From Rhizomys pruinosus (Eukaryota; Chordata; Mammalia; Rodentia; Spalacidae): a stretch of DNA of 64,000 bases. Positions 46,183-57,550 of this stretch are shown here, piece by piece. The translations under genes were made by a program, and so were the position numbers. Within the stretch, counting starts at the first letter, position 1. Each line of letters starts with the position of its first letter. A model generated the notes under the pieces. The model saw nothing but the letters and a program-made list of their open reading frames with translations, was not told the origin of the DNA and searched no databases. The stretch is from assembly GCA_009823505.1 (NCBI GenBank), contig VZQC01005680.1:7950439-8014438 (forward strand). Direction: 5' to 3'.

Positions 46183-46736
46183 ATTAGCAAACCCCCTTAC
46201 ATATCCTATGTTTGAGTCAGCATTGTGTTTCCTACCCACTGATACCTACAGAGGAGCCTCAACTTTTCTGAGCAGGGGAATTAAGATCCCTAATGTCCCA
46301 AGAGATGAATGTCAAACATGGATGCCAAAGAACTAGATAGGAAATAGGGCTATGGATAGAGCTGCTGGGTCAGAGAAACAGCCAGTGAGGTTGGAATAAG
46401 GAAAGAGCACTTTGTGGTTCATTCCTGATTATTCTGTGTTCACTGTGCCAGATCTTGTTCAAGCATCACACACACACACACACACAACACACACACACCC
46501 GACACGCACACACCACACACACAACACAATCGTTTCTATCCGCCACATGAACACATGTACATCCAGTAAAGGCAGAAGTTGATCTACAGTGGTCTCTGAT
46601 ATATCTGCTTTTACACCTGACCTATTGTATGCACAGGGGGCCTATTCCTCTCCCCTCTTCATCGACCACCAGACCCTGCTGAGCCACAGGAGGTATGGAA
46701 GTAGACGGTACTTGCTTCTTTTAAAATCGCCTGTAT
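46183..46736. other. No gene; T-tract and (CA)n nearby
   Basis: A T-tract of about 32 bp lies at 46151-46182 and a degenerate (CA)n at about 46468-46527. The rest is unclassified. Confidence 0.5.
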
Positions 46737-48440
46737 AGCTAAGTGAAGTAATACAACCCCAGAAAAACAAAAGACCAATGGTATCCCTTATCTGTGGATG
46801 CTAGTACCAAGTACCTAGTTGTAAGACTAGCAAGTACCTAGTTGTAAAACTGAGCACTGTTAATATTATATTCCTCATGATCTAAAGACAGCTGTGCTCT
46901 TGCATTGTGAATCTCTAAACAGGTTCTAGAGCTGACCTAACATTTTCAGTCCTTAGGTTTTTGGTACATGATGGAGGGGATATGTGCATCATTTAGAGTA
47001 TTATGCGATTGAAATGGAAAGATGGGAATCAAGAAATATGATATGGAAATAACATACAGTTTGTTTCCAAAAGATACAATCTTAAAATAGGTGTAATAGG
47101 CTGGTGCAACTTAGCCTTTCTGGGTGCTTAATGACCATACTTAGTGCCCATACCAATTCAGCCGAGGGACCTAAGGGATAACTTTGTTCCTTGCTCTCAG
47201 AGGTCAACTAAGTCTTAGGGGATTATGCATGGGGCACCTCTTGAAATGTCCTCCAGATGTGGGTCACAAGTCTTCCTGTTCAGGGAGGTCTTGGAGAGCC
47301 ACCGATGGGACCTCAGTCAGTGTCCAGTCTACAGAGAGGGAAGTCTGCCCATGCTTCAGAAAAGGAAGCCTGGTCTAGCAAGGACCTGCTTTGGTCCTTG
47401 AGTGGATGGAACTGGTGAATGAAAAGCTGAAAGGAGCAAGGGGCTCCCATCCTTCTTCTCCCCCCCTTAAAAAAAAGCCCAGAGAGATACCTGGGGACCA
47501 GATCCTCAACTCACCTCGAGAAAACAAAAACCTTGGTTAATCTGGGCTGTGTGGCCTTAAGCATCCAAAAGGAAAGTATAATCAGATACAAATAATCAGT
47601 GAGACCAGAGAACATGTACTGCAGACACAGAACTTGAGATCTTAGTAAAAAAGATGAAAGAAATAAAGAGAGTGCACTGTTGTTTGGCCTGTCTCCAACT
47701 TTACTGGCAAGTGCATCTACCCTATGGCTGCCACCCTTTTGCACTCCTCAAAGGCATGAGACACAGCTTTTTAACCCTCCTAATATGGACTGAAGACTCA
47801 TCTCTCTCCAAGAATCCCTCCAAACCTTCAAACCAGATGGGGACTACTGAGATACCCCATTGTGGACTAAACAGCTAAGGGGATGTCAGCCTCACAGAGT
47901 GTAGACTGCCATTGTTGGACTACCTGGGCTGTATCATGGAGGCCAGTGCCCAGGGATCAAGACAGGGTGTGTGCTTACTGGACTTCATTTTGGGGGACCA
48001 TGGGAGGAAAGACCCCAATGTGGAGCAAAAGTCCAGGATTGATGGTTGGGGTTGCCAAGGAGGAAACTTCGAGCACTTTCTTAAGGAGAACATGACGTCT
48101 TTTAAGGAAGAAAAAAAATCCTCCATTAAGTGATATGTGTGTGTATGTATGCATGTTGTATGTGTATAATTTATTATATATATATATATATCATATATAT
48201 ATATAAAAAATATAATATATATAATGACAATAAAGTGGAGAGAACAACACAAAAATGAAAAAAACTCTGTGAGAGACTCGGAGAGAGATGAAGGGCGTGT
48301 ATGCCAGAGTGCAGGGACTTGGGGGGGGGGGGACCACGGAAGGGGAAGTACTCTAGATTTGATCGAGAAGTGATGTGTGACCTATGGAAAAAGCTTAATA
48401 TTGGTAATAATAAAAAATGGAAAAAAAAGAATAAATAAAG
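46737..48440 (+). mobile_element. L1 3' end: ORF2 terminus plus long 3' UTR
   Basis: gtgaagtaatacaaccccag ... ccttatctgtggatgctag is the last ~20 codons of ORF2 with its stop, homologous to the end of the 2.39 kb minus copy. The 3' UTR of about 1.6 kb ends in ctctagatttgatcgagaag, a poly(A)-signal region and an A-rich tail. An imperfect tandem of caagtacctagttgtaa follows the stop. Confidence 0.8.
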
Positions 48441-49512
48441 TTTTAAAGTATTTACTCCAAAAAAATAGCCATAATGTCAAACCCTATGGATGATTGTTCC
48501 GGCCCTTGTGCCACAGGCCAGTGGGTGGAAAATGAACAGAACTTTTAACCTCCATTTCCTAGAAAAAAATTATCTGTTTACTTAACAGTGATTGAATATA
48601 TGATTATAACTTGCAATATCTGGTAATAAAATCCAGTTCATCTATTTCTAGAGAAGATGGAACAGTTACTGATGGAGGTCATATCAAATCCCACAGGAGG
48701 AAATTTGGAGGAGCAGAAACCAAAGGGAAGCTGTGAAACTCATGAGAAATGATCTATCAGCATGTATCTGTGAACTGTGAGCAGCTGTCAGGTTCTTGGT
48801 TTAGAATAAAATAGTCCCAATAGGAGGCAGAAGTTATCATACTAAAATGCAGAACAATTAAGTAAGAACTTAAGATAGTGATGAAGCACAAGGGATTCGG
48901 CCACAGGTTGGTTACCTAAACTTTAGTGACTTTAAGAAAGGTAATTAACCTTTCTAAAGTTCCTTTTTAAACCACCAAAAAATTGCTTAATGAAAGTGGC
49001 TGTTTTATTGGGTTGTGGTGAAAACTTATGTCATATAGTGAAAATTATAGTAATAATATAAGCAAATATGAACACATTTAATATTTTTTAAGTTTTGAGA
49101 AATACCACCATACTTACATGATAACTTTCCAGTCAACAGGATTTCTATGAAGTCACACAAGCTTTCTTGGTCCTACAATAAATGTAAAAACACATTAGTG
49201 TTTTCATATTTCATAAGAAGATATTGAGTTCTAACACATTTAAATATTCTATCCATTATTTAATGGCTCCTATTTGTTTAAATTATTGGAAAGTTATATT
49301 TTTCATTTTCAAATATCTCAAGTATTATCTGCCATTAGTATGTTCATTGTTAAAGAGATGACAAAATCAGTAGTTTTCCAAAGAGAGAAAAATGTAAGTC
49401 AACTGCCAGTACAGAAGAGTGTGGGCTCAAGACTCCCATGAGGATCAATAGGACTTGGGTGAGCTGAGAATGGAGGAGCTTATACAAGATGGTGAAAGAG
49501 GGAAAAGAGAGA

Positions 49513-50222
49513 ATGTAGAATGCAGCAATGTGCAGGCTATGTTGACTAGAATGTACAGTGCAGCAATGTGCAAGGCTATGTTGACTAGAATGTAAGTAAA
49601 TGTGAAGCTATGTGCAATGTAGGCAGAAGGGTATGTTGACTAGAATGTGGAATGCAGCAATGTGCAGGGTATGTTGACTAGAATGTAGAATGCAGCAATG
49701 TCAGGCTATGTTGACTAGAATGTACAGTGCAGCAATGTGCAGGTATGTTGACTAGAATGTAGAATGCAGTAATGTGCAGGCTATGTTGACTAAATGTAGA
49801 ATGCAGCAATGTGCAGGCTATGTTGACTAGAATGTAGAATGTACTAGACAGATGTAGTGCAGCGTGATATGTTGACTAGAATGTAGAATGCAGCAATGTT
49901 CAGGCTATGTTGACTAGAATGTAGAATGCAGCAATGTCAGGCTATGTTGACTAGAATGTAGAATGCAGCAATGTGCAGGCTATGTTGACTAGAATGTACA
50001 GTGCAGCAATGTGAAGGCTATGTTGACTAGAATGTAGAATGCAGCAATGTGCAGGTATGTTGACTAGAATGTGGAATGCAGCAATGTGCAGGCGTATGTT
50101 GACTAGAATGTAGAATGCAGCAATGTACAGGCTATGTTGACTAGAATGTAGAATGCAGCAATGTGCAGGTATGTTGACTAGAATGTAGAATGCAGCAATG
50201 TGCAGGCTATGTTGACTAGAAG
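49513..50222 (+). repeat. 38-bp minisatellite, copy A
   Basis: Unit roughly aatgtagaatgcagcaatgt followed by gcaggctatgttgactag. About 18 units, counted by the ttgacta motif, with irregular units near 49590-49640 and 49840-49870. The His/Ser-rich minus frame here is a repeat artefact. Confidence 0.95.
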
Positions 50223-50900
50223 ATAAGCATTTCAAGATGGATGATGAGAAATGAGTTAGATGCATACTGGCTAAGAACTTATTCAGACTGTAGAGACAGA
50301 CCTCTTTGCTTTGAAGATGGATAATTAGGAATCAGGAAAGCCTAGTGGAACTCAAATTATGAAGTCAGTTCAGGACCTCTGACACCAAGTCACAGTTTAT
50401 ATTCATTCCTTTGTGTTACTAGGCTCCTACGGATTCTATAGCCATATCAGATAAGCCTTAAAGTGGGAAGGCCTCAAATTTTGTATTATGAGCCAGTTAA
50501 CATTGTTTTGAATGATTCTCTTGGGTGTCTGTAGATTGGGTTTCATGATACTGTAGGTTATTCACTGGAAATTCTTCAGAGGTTGACTGTGGCTGTAAGT
50601 GATGGCCTTTGGTCATGGTGACAGACACCAATGCCCCGTTGATGCAGAAGGCCAATTTCAATGGAGATACAAATCATTTGAACATCATAGGCCAAAGTCA
50701 TTCTCAATTGTATTCAAACTAGCAGATCCAAAATATTTTCTAAGGTTGAATGAAACTAATCATTTGAGTCAATTTTAGATTATGCTATGTAGTGGATCTT
50801 TCTATGGGACAAAAGCATGTTCCATATAATTGTACCTGGAATGTCTGTCTCATGATATTTCCTTATTTTATTACATTTTATTTAAATTATTTTGTCTCTC

Positions 50901-50931
<31 letters not shown>

Positions 50932-51194
50932 TGTGTGTTAGTGGCTGTGGCCTGCTGTATGGAGAGTGTGTAACAATGCATATGTGGCAAACAATTGGTG
51001 GCCAGTCAGTTTTCTTCATCCTCCATGTGGTTCCCACAGGGTTGTTTGTCAGGGTTGTTGGTAGGTGCATTTACCCGCTGACCATCTCTTTGGCCTTTGG
51101 GCTTTTTTCTTTGCATTTCAAATATTACCTCATGTTCTTCTTGTATTTTTCATGACATTTGTCTTTGAATAGGCCTTCCCTCTGTTCTTCCCTC

Positions 51195-51521
51195 TTAGTA
51201 CATCAGAAAAATTTCATTTCCATTGTTCTCAATGTAACTTGTATTCCATGGCTCAGAATGAGAGTTCCACAGAAGAACATATGAGCCCATACCATCAGAA
51301 ATGTCTTTGAGCACTAGACCAATCAAAATGCAGGCCCCTGTCAAAGAGAGGTATATGGTGGACCAACAGCATATGTTTAGCTTTCTTTTCCGTGTCTGAA
51401 ATCTGAGCTCATCCTTGAAATTCCTACTAATTGCAGCTAAGATTCTAATTAAGCAGTTACATTTAAAGTCTTGGCACTTGCCTTCCAAAGAACCTTGAAT
51501 AAGCCTCACAGCAAGCTCCAA
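51195..51521 (-). other. Unidentified 108-codon ORF (copy A)
   Basis: Minus frame with a possible membrane segment (LNICCWSTIYLSLTGACIL) and three Asn-X-Ser/Thr-type or charged flanking stretches. The same protein is encoded in copy B (55328-55654); one synonymous difference is visible (ggg versus ggt Gly). No recognised family, no promoter or splice evidence. Could be chance or a decayed exon. Confidence 0.25.
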
Positions 51522-51537
51522 AGATCCCTGAACACAA

Positions 51538-51538
51538 N
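51538..51538. other. Unresolved base (N) at duplication border
   Basis: The single N lies at the exact point where homology between copies A and B ends; probably an assembly joint. Confidence 0.92.
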
Positions 51539-51837
51539 ACAGTCTAGTCTGAACTTAAATTTATGAGCCCCCCCCCACCCCCCACTGTAGTCCTGGACTT
51601 ACATACATATGCCACAATGTCCAGCTTCTTTCTTTTTATCAGCACAGTATCGCTTAGGTACAATACAGTTTCCATGTATTTGATGGTTTTTCACATGAAA
51701 AAAAATAATGCTCTAAGAGCCAGAATCTCAGCCTAAACCCTGCTCTTTCCCTTGAACCCAATTGAAAGAGCTCAGCTTCTGAGGGTAGCAGGGGCTTTTA
51801 CACATGAGGGGGTCACCATTTGAAAACTATATATTCC

Positions 51838-51945
51838 AGTCGGGTGTGGTGGTGCATGCCTTTAATCCTAGCACTCAGGATGCAGAGGCAGGCGGATCTT
51901 TGTGAGTTGAAGGCCAGCCGTGGTCTACAGAAAGAGTTTTAAGAA
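51838..51945 (+). mobile_element. B1: B1 SINE, 3'-truncated
   Basis: cgggtgtggtggtgcatgcc ... gaaggccagccgtggtctac, stopping before the second half of B1. Confidence 0.85.
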
Positions 51946-51957
51946 AGGCTTCAATTC

Positions 51958-52188
51958 TTTTTTTCAAAATTTTATTTATTTTTGTATGCGTATGAATGTA
52001 CTGTCTACATGTTGTAGGTCTGTGCACCCGTGTCGTGCAATGCCGCAGAGGTCAGAAGAGGGTCTCGGATTCCCCTGGAATTGGAGTTACAGATGGTTCT
52101 TAGCCGCCATGTGGGTGCTGGGGATGGAACCTGGGTCCTCTGCAAGAGCAGTTGGTGCTCTTAACTGCGAGGCTATCTCTCCAGCCCC
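51958..52188 (-). mobile_element. B2: B2 SINE
   Basis: Inverted CpG-rich B2 lacking one internal block of the centre (the tandem ggaactggagttctcct piece). Confidence 0.9.
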
Positions 52189-52278
52189 TAATTCATTTTT
52201 ATATAGCCATTTCATACTCCTTTGATGAGCATATTTGTAGAAAATAGTGTATTTATTGTCGCTTCTCTTCCTTACCAG

Positions 52279-52356
52279 GTGCACCAGGTATAATTTCCTC
52301 ACCATATGCAGGGGCTGCTGGATTTGCCCCAGCCATTGGATTTCCTCAAGCTACAG
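52279..52356 (+). pseudogene. Ptbp2: Isolated Ptbp2 exon with both splice sites
   Basis: A 78-nt phase-1 exon between a tctcttccttaccag acceptor and a gtgaatgaat donor. It encodes [15 protein letters not shown] then [10 protein letters not shown], which I recognise as the alanine/proline-rich linker between RRM2 and RRM3 of the neuronal splicing repressor PTBP2 (nPTB); PTBP1 has a similar 26-residue exon. Introns flank it on both sides, so it is a genomic fragment, not a retrocopy. No other Ptbp2 exon occurs in the window. Ptbp2 lies elsewhere in mouse, so this is a stray duplicate or a misassembly. Confidence 0.82.
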
Positions 52357-52402
52357 GTGAATGAATATCTTTTCAGATTGAATTTGAAATGATTTTTAAA
52401 AT

Positions 52403-52790
52403 AAGATTGCCAAGGAAGAACCTTGGAGCACTTCCTTAAGGAAAACATGACATCTTTTAGACAAAAAAATAAAATCCTCCAATTCAAGCAATATGTGTAT
52501 GTATGTCTGTATGTATATATTTATGTGTGTATATATATAACTATGTATATATAATGTAGCAATACAAGTTGGAGAGAACAACAACAAAAGAACTGAAAAA
52601 AAATACTCTGGAGAGACTCGGAGAGAGATGAAGGGCGTGTATGCCAGAGTGCAGGGACTTGGGGGGGGTGGGGACACGGAAGGGGAATTGACTCTAGATT
52701 TGATCGAGAAGTGATGTGTGACCTATGGAAAAAGCTTAATAATGGTAATAATAAAAAATGGAAAAAAAGAATAAATAAAGTTTTAAAGTA
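52403..52790 (+). mobile_element. L1 3' UTR, apparent hybrid
   Basis: 52403-52610 is only about 80-85 % similar to 48049-48270, while 52611 onward is nearly identical to 48271 onward. So the left part derives from a different L1 copy than the right part. Confidence 0.7.
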
Positions 52791-53852
52791 TTTACTCCAA
52801 AAAAATAGCCTATATGTCAAACCCTATGGATGATTGTTCCGGCCCTTGTGCCACAGGCCAGTGGGTGGAAAATGAACAGAACTTTTAACCTCCATTTCCT
52901 AGAAAAAAAATATCTGTTTACTTAACAGTGATGGAATATATGATTATAACTTGCAATATCTGGTAATAAAATCCAGTTCATCTATTTCTAGAGAAGATGG
53001 AACAGTTACTGATGGAGGTCATATCAAATCCCACAGGAGGAAATTTGGAGGAGCAGAAACCAAAGGGAAGCTGTGAAACTCATGAGAAATGATCTATCAG
53101 CATGTATCTGTGAACTGTGAGCAGCTGTCAGGTTCTTGGTTTAGAATAAAATAGTCCCAATAGGAGGCAGAAGTTATCATACTAAAATGCAGAACAATTA
53201 AGTAAGAACTTAAGATAGTGATGAAGCACAAGGGATTCGGCCACAGGTTGGTTACCTAAACTTTAGTGACTTTAAGAAAGGTAATTAACCTTTCTAAAGT
53301 TCCTTTTTAAGACCACAAAAAATTGCTTAATGAAAGTGGCTGTTTTATTGGGTTGTGGTGAAAACTTATGTCATATAGTAGAAAATTATAGTAATAAAAT
53401 ATAAGCAAATATGAACACATTTAATATTTTTTAAGTTTTGAGAATACCACCATACTTACATGATAACTTTCCAGTCAACAGGATTTCTATGAAGTCACAC
53501 AAGCTTTCTTGGTCCTACAATAAATGTAAAAACACATTAGTGTTTTCATATTTCATAAGAAGATATTGAGTTCTAACACATTTAAATATTCTATCCATTA
53601 TTTAATGGCTCCTATTTGTTTAAATTATTGGAAAGTTATATTTTTCATTTTCAAATATCTCAAGTATTATCTGCCATTAGTATGTTCATTGTTAAAGAGA
53701 TGACAAAATCAGTAGTTTTCCAAAGAGAGAAAAATGTAAGTCAACTGCCAGTACAGAAGAGTGTGGGCTCAAGACTCCCATGAGGATCAATAGGACTTGG
53801 GTGAGCTGAGAATAGAGGAGCTTATACAAGATGGTGAAAGAGGGAAAAGAGA

Positions 53853-54352
53853 GAATGTAGAATGCAGCAATGTGCAGGCTATGTTGACTAGAATGTACAG
53901 TGCAGCAATGTGCAGGATATGTTGACTAGAATGTAGAATGCAGCAATGTGCAGGGTATGTTGACTAGAATGTAGAATGCAGCAATGTGCAGGGTATGTTG
54001 ACTAGAATGTAGAATGCAGCAATGTGCAGGCTATGTTGACTAGAATGTACAGTGCAGCAATGTGCAGGCTATGTTGACTAGAATGTAGAATGCAGCAATG
54101 TGCAGGCTATGTTGACTAGAATGTACAGTGCAGCAATGTGAAGGCTATGTTGACTAGAATGTAGGATGCAACAATGTGCAGGCTATGTTGACTAGAATGT
54201 AGAATGCAGCACTGTACAGGCTATGTTGACTAGAATGTAGAATGCAGCAATGTACAGGCTATGTTGACTAGAATGTAGAATGCAGCAATGTGCAGGGTAT
54301 GTTGACTAGAATGTAGAATGCAGCAATGTGCAGGCTATGTTGACTAGAAGAT
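53853..54352 (+). repeat. 38-bp minisatellite, copy B
   Basis: Thirteen units of the same 38-bp repeat as copy A, more regular than copy A. Confidence 0.95.
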
Positions 54353-55030
54353 AAGCATTTCAAGATGGATGATGAGAAATGAGTTAGGATGCATACTGGC
54401 TAAGAACTTATTCAGACTGTAGAGACAGACCTCTTTGCTTTGAAGATGGATAATTAGGAATCAGGAAAGCCTAGTGGAACTCAAATTATGGAGTCAGTCC
54501 AGGACCTCTGACACCAAGTCACAGTTTATATTCATTCCTTTGTGTTACTAGGCTCCTACGGATTCTATAGCCATATCAGATAAGCCTTAAAGTGGGAAGG
54601 CCTCAAATTTTGTATTATGAGCCAGTTAACATTGTTTTGAATGATTCTCTTGGGTGTCTGTAGATTGGGTTTCATGATACTGTAGGTTATTCACTGGAAA
54701 TTCTTCAGAGGTTGACTGTGGCTGTAAGTGATGGCCTTTGGTCATGGTGACAGACACCAATGCCCCGTTGATGCAGAAGGCCAATTTCAATGGAGATACA
54801 AATCATTTGAACATCATAGGCCAAAGTCATTCTCAATTGTATTCAAACTAGCAGATCCAAAATATTTTCTAAGGTTGAATGAAACTAATCATTTGAGTCA
54901 ATTTTAGATTATGCTATGTAGTGGATCTTTCTATGGGACAAAAGCATGTTCCATATAATTGTACCTGGAATGTCTGTCTCATGATATTTCCTTATTTTAT
55001 TACATTTTATTTAATTATTTTGTATCTCTC

Positions 55031-55039
<9 letters not shown>

Positions 55040-55071
<32 letters not shown>
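55040..55071. repeat. (TG)n microsatellite
   Basis: TG run in copy B; the counterpart at about 50909-50939 in copy A is shorter and interrupted. Confidence 0.92.
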
Positions 55072-55327
55072 GTGTGCATGTGCCTGCTGTCATGGAGAGT
55101 GTGTAACAATGCATATGTGGCAAACAATTGGTGGCAGTCAGTTTTCTTCATCCTCCATGTGGTTCCCACAGGGTTGTTTGTCAGGGTTGTTGGTAGGTGC
55201 ATTTACCCGCTGACCATCTCTTTGGCCTTTGGGCTTTTTTCTTTGCATTTCAAATATTAACTCATGTTCTTCTTGTCATTTTTCATGACATTTGTCTTTG
55301 AATAGGCCTTCCCTCTGTTCTTCCCTC

Positions 55328-55654
55328 TTAGTACATCAGAAAAATTTCATTTCCATTGTTCTCAATGTAACTTGTATTCCATGGCTCAGAATGAGAGTTC
55401 CACAGAAGAACATATGAGCCCATACCATCAGAAATGTCTTTGAGCACTAGACCAATCAAAATGCAGGCACCTGTCAAAGAGAGGTATATGGTGGACCAAC
55501 AGCATATGTTTAGCTTTCTTTTCCGTGTCTGAAATCTGAGCTCATCCTTGAAATTCCTACTAATTGCAGCTAAGATTCTAATTAAGCAGTTACATTTAAA
55601 GTCTTGGCACTTGCCTTCCAAAGAACCTTGAATAAGCCTCACAGCAAGCTCCAA
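55328..55654 (-). other. Unidentified 108-codon ORF (copy B)
   Basis: Same predicted protein as at 51195-51521. Recency of the duplication means conservation here says nothing about selection. Confidence 0.25.
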
Positions 55655-55670
55655 AGATCCCTGAACACAA

Positions 55671-56149
55671 ACAAGTGGCTGGAAGGGAATTATCTGAGAT
55701 AGAGAAAGAAAAACCCAGAATAAATACAGGGCAAGGCCATGTAATTTTCAGGTCTCTTTAGTCTGGGTTGTAATTTTAATTTTATCTATTCTTTTAAAAT
55801 TTTATTTATTTATTATCATCTTTTTAAAGATTTTCTTATTTTTGTTTATTTTAATATGTTCTAATATATTTTATTAAGTTTTATGCATTTCATACATCTT
55901 ATTCATGCATTCTGTTAAGGCTTATCAAGTCATGTCTTTGTCCCCCATATATCTCTCTGTGTGACTTCATTTACTGGAGATTTGTCAGTCTATCCAGAGT
56001 CTCTCCCTTGAAGTACATTAGGGAAATGGGCAGCTATAGCTTGGGTATAGTTGGAGACTGATTACTGCTGGGTGGTGGGTGACTGAGTCTGGTGGATGAA
56101 TGTGAAGGACATCTGTGTGCAAATGCTTAGCGGAATAGGACTTAACAAG
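55671..56149 (-). mobile_element. Unclassified, then old L1 3' UTR remnant
   Basis: About 55830-56060 on the minus strand looks like an old L1 3' UTR (catctctcccttgaagtaca, ggagatttgtcagtctatcc wording related to 37.1 kb). The first 150 bp are unclassified. Confidence 0.4.
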
Positions 56150-56360
56150 TATTTTATGTGTATGAATGTTTTGTCTGCATGCATATAAATGCACCCATGT
56201 AGCATGATGCCAATAGATGCCAGAAGAATGCAACAGCTTTCCTAGAACTGGAGTTAAGGAAACTTGTAAAGTGCCATGTGGGTGCTTAGAGCCAAAAGCA
56301 GGTCCTCTGCAAGATCAGACAGTGCTCTTGATTGCCGAACCATTTCTCTAGACCCAGCTT
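56150..56360 (-). mobile_element. B2: B2 SINE, old
   Basis: Inverted, diverged B2 (tgtgtatgaatgttttgtctgcatg ... gaaccatttctctagaccca). Confidence 0.75.
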
Positions 56361-56439
56361 TAATCTATTCTTCATTCATAGTGCCAGAAGAATATGCAGC
56401 ACTTTTTATCCCCTTGTGCATATCCCAGGGCCATCTTCA

Positions 56440-56775
56440 AGAGAATCACAGGCCCATTTCTGTAATGGCAGATCAGGTCTTCCTCATGCCTAGAGAAACA
56501 TAGAAAGCTTGAGATACTCAGTGTATAAGTTGTTGGACAATCGAAAAACAAAATCTTGGGAAACTATATAAGTTACTAAGTTGGTTCTTTGTCCTTCATG
56601 AGAGCCAGAAGCTTGATCAATTGTAACAAGTCCATTGTGCATGGGGTCAGTGGAGCATATGTAACTTTATAGTTGCAACTGAGACTACTTAAAAGACACA
56701 TTGTTTCTAAAATATAAGACACATCATTTCCCCTAATATTTCTACTTCCAGAAATATATTCAAAGAACTATTATG
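56440..56775 (+). repeat. Tandem duplication, copy 1
   Basis: Aligns with 57235-57550 at about 85 % by eye (for example caagtccattgtgcatgggg/a, tcagtggagcatat, aactttatagttgcaact). Direct orientation, spacing about 790 bp. Not a recognised mobile element. Confidence 0.85.
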
Positions 56776-57234
56776 GTTATGAGTTATGAGGCATCATGAT
56801 ATTAATATCTATATCTATAAATTCTATATATGTTTATATAGCTACATATATCTATGTATATAATATATAATACAGTGGGAGTCATATTACTTACCTATTA
56901 AAAAAGTTCAGTAATTACTAAATTGTATTGATGTAAGAGATCATATATATGGAACAAATGATTTAAGGCCACAAGAAAAAACTAACACAATTCTGTATGT
57001 TTCTATATATAATATGTGTGAAATATTCTATTAATGGGGAAAACACAGTAGAGAAATTTTATTCTGCTCAGTGTTAGTTCCTTGCAATAGGAGGAACATT
57101 ATTTAGAATGGTTGAAGTTGTGAAGCAGCTTACCACACACTCTAATTTTTGAATTTTTTCCTTTATGTGTGAATGAATATTTTTACAACTGAAAAAACCC
57201 AAAAGCTAAGACTTGGGCTGTGTCATATCTGTCA
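56776..57234. other. No gene; AT-rich
   Basis: AT-rich sequence between the two duplicate copies; no feature seen. Confidence 0.5.
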
Positions 57235-57550
57235 CAGAAGAATTTCACCAGTGGCAGGTGAGGTCTTCCTTATGCTTAGAGAAACAAAGAAAGTATGAGA
57301 TACTGAGTACATGAATTGTTGGCCAATGGAAAAGCACAATCTTGGGAAATATATGAAATAAGTTGGTTATTTGTCCTTCCTGAGAGCCTGAAGCATGATC
57401 ATTTGCCCAAGTCCATTGTGCATGGGATCAGTGGAGCATATATAACTTTATAGTTGCAACTATGACTATTTAAAAGACAGTGAAATTATACCTCTAAAAT
57501 ATAAGCATGTCATTTTCCACAGTATTTTTATTTCCAGATATATATTCAAG
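57235..57550 (+). repeat. Tandem duplication, copy 2
   Basis: Second copy of 56440-56775. It ends exactly where L1 5' UTR sequence begins. Confidence 0.85.

Larger units (their letters stand above)
48271..51537 (+). repeat. ~3.3 kb segmental duplication, copy A
   Basis: Nearly identical to 52611-55670 from gagagactcggagagagatg onward; only scattered single-base differences and small indels, plus a longer minisatellite. The left border lies inside an L1 3' UTR. The right border is exactly at the N at 51538. It contains L1 end, unclassified DNA, a 38-bp minisatellite, a (TG)n and a 108-codon minus ORF. No recognised gene. Confidence 0.95.
51539..52402. other. Spacer between the duplicated blocks; Ptbp2-derived at least in part
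   Basis: Absent after copy B. Holds a C-tract (51570-51589), a B1 fragment, a B2, and one Ptbp2 exon with intron flanks. It then runs into an L1 3' UTR. Confidence 0.7.
52611..55670 (+). repeat. ~3.1 kb segmental duplication, copy B
   Basis: Counterpart of 48271-51537. Shorter mainly because the minisatellite has 13 instead of about 18 units. Homology ends at ctgaacacaa; the following caagtggctggaagg is not found after copy A. Confidence 0.95.

Noticed and set aside
49951..50265. 104-codon repetitive His/Ser-rich ORF
   Set aside because: Translation of the 38-bp minisatellite.
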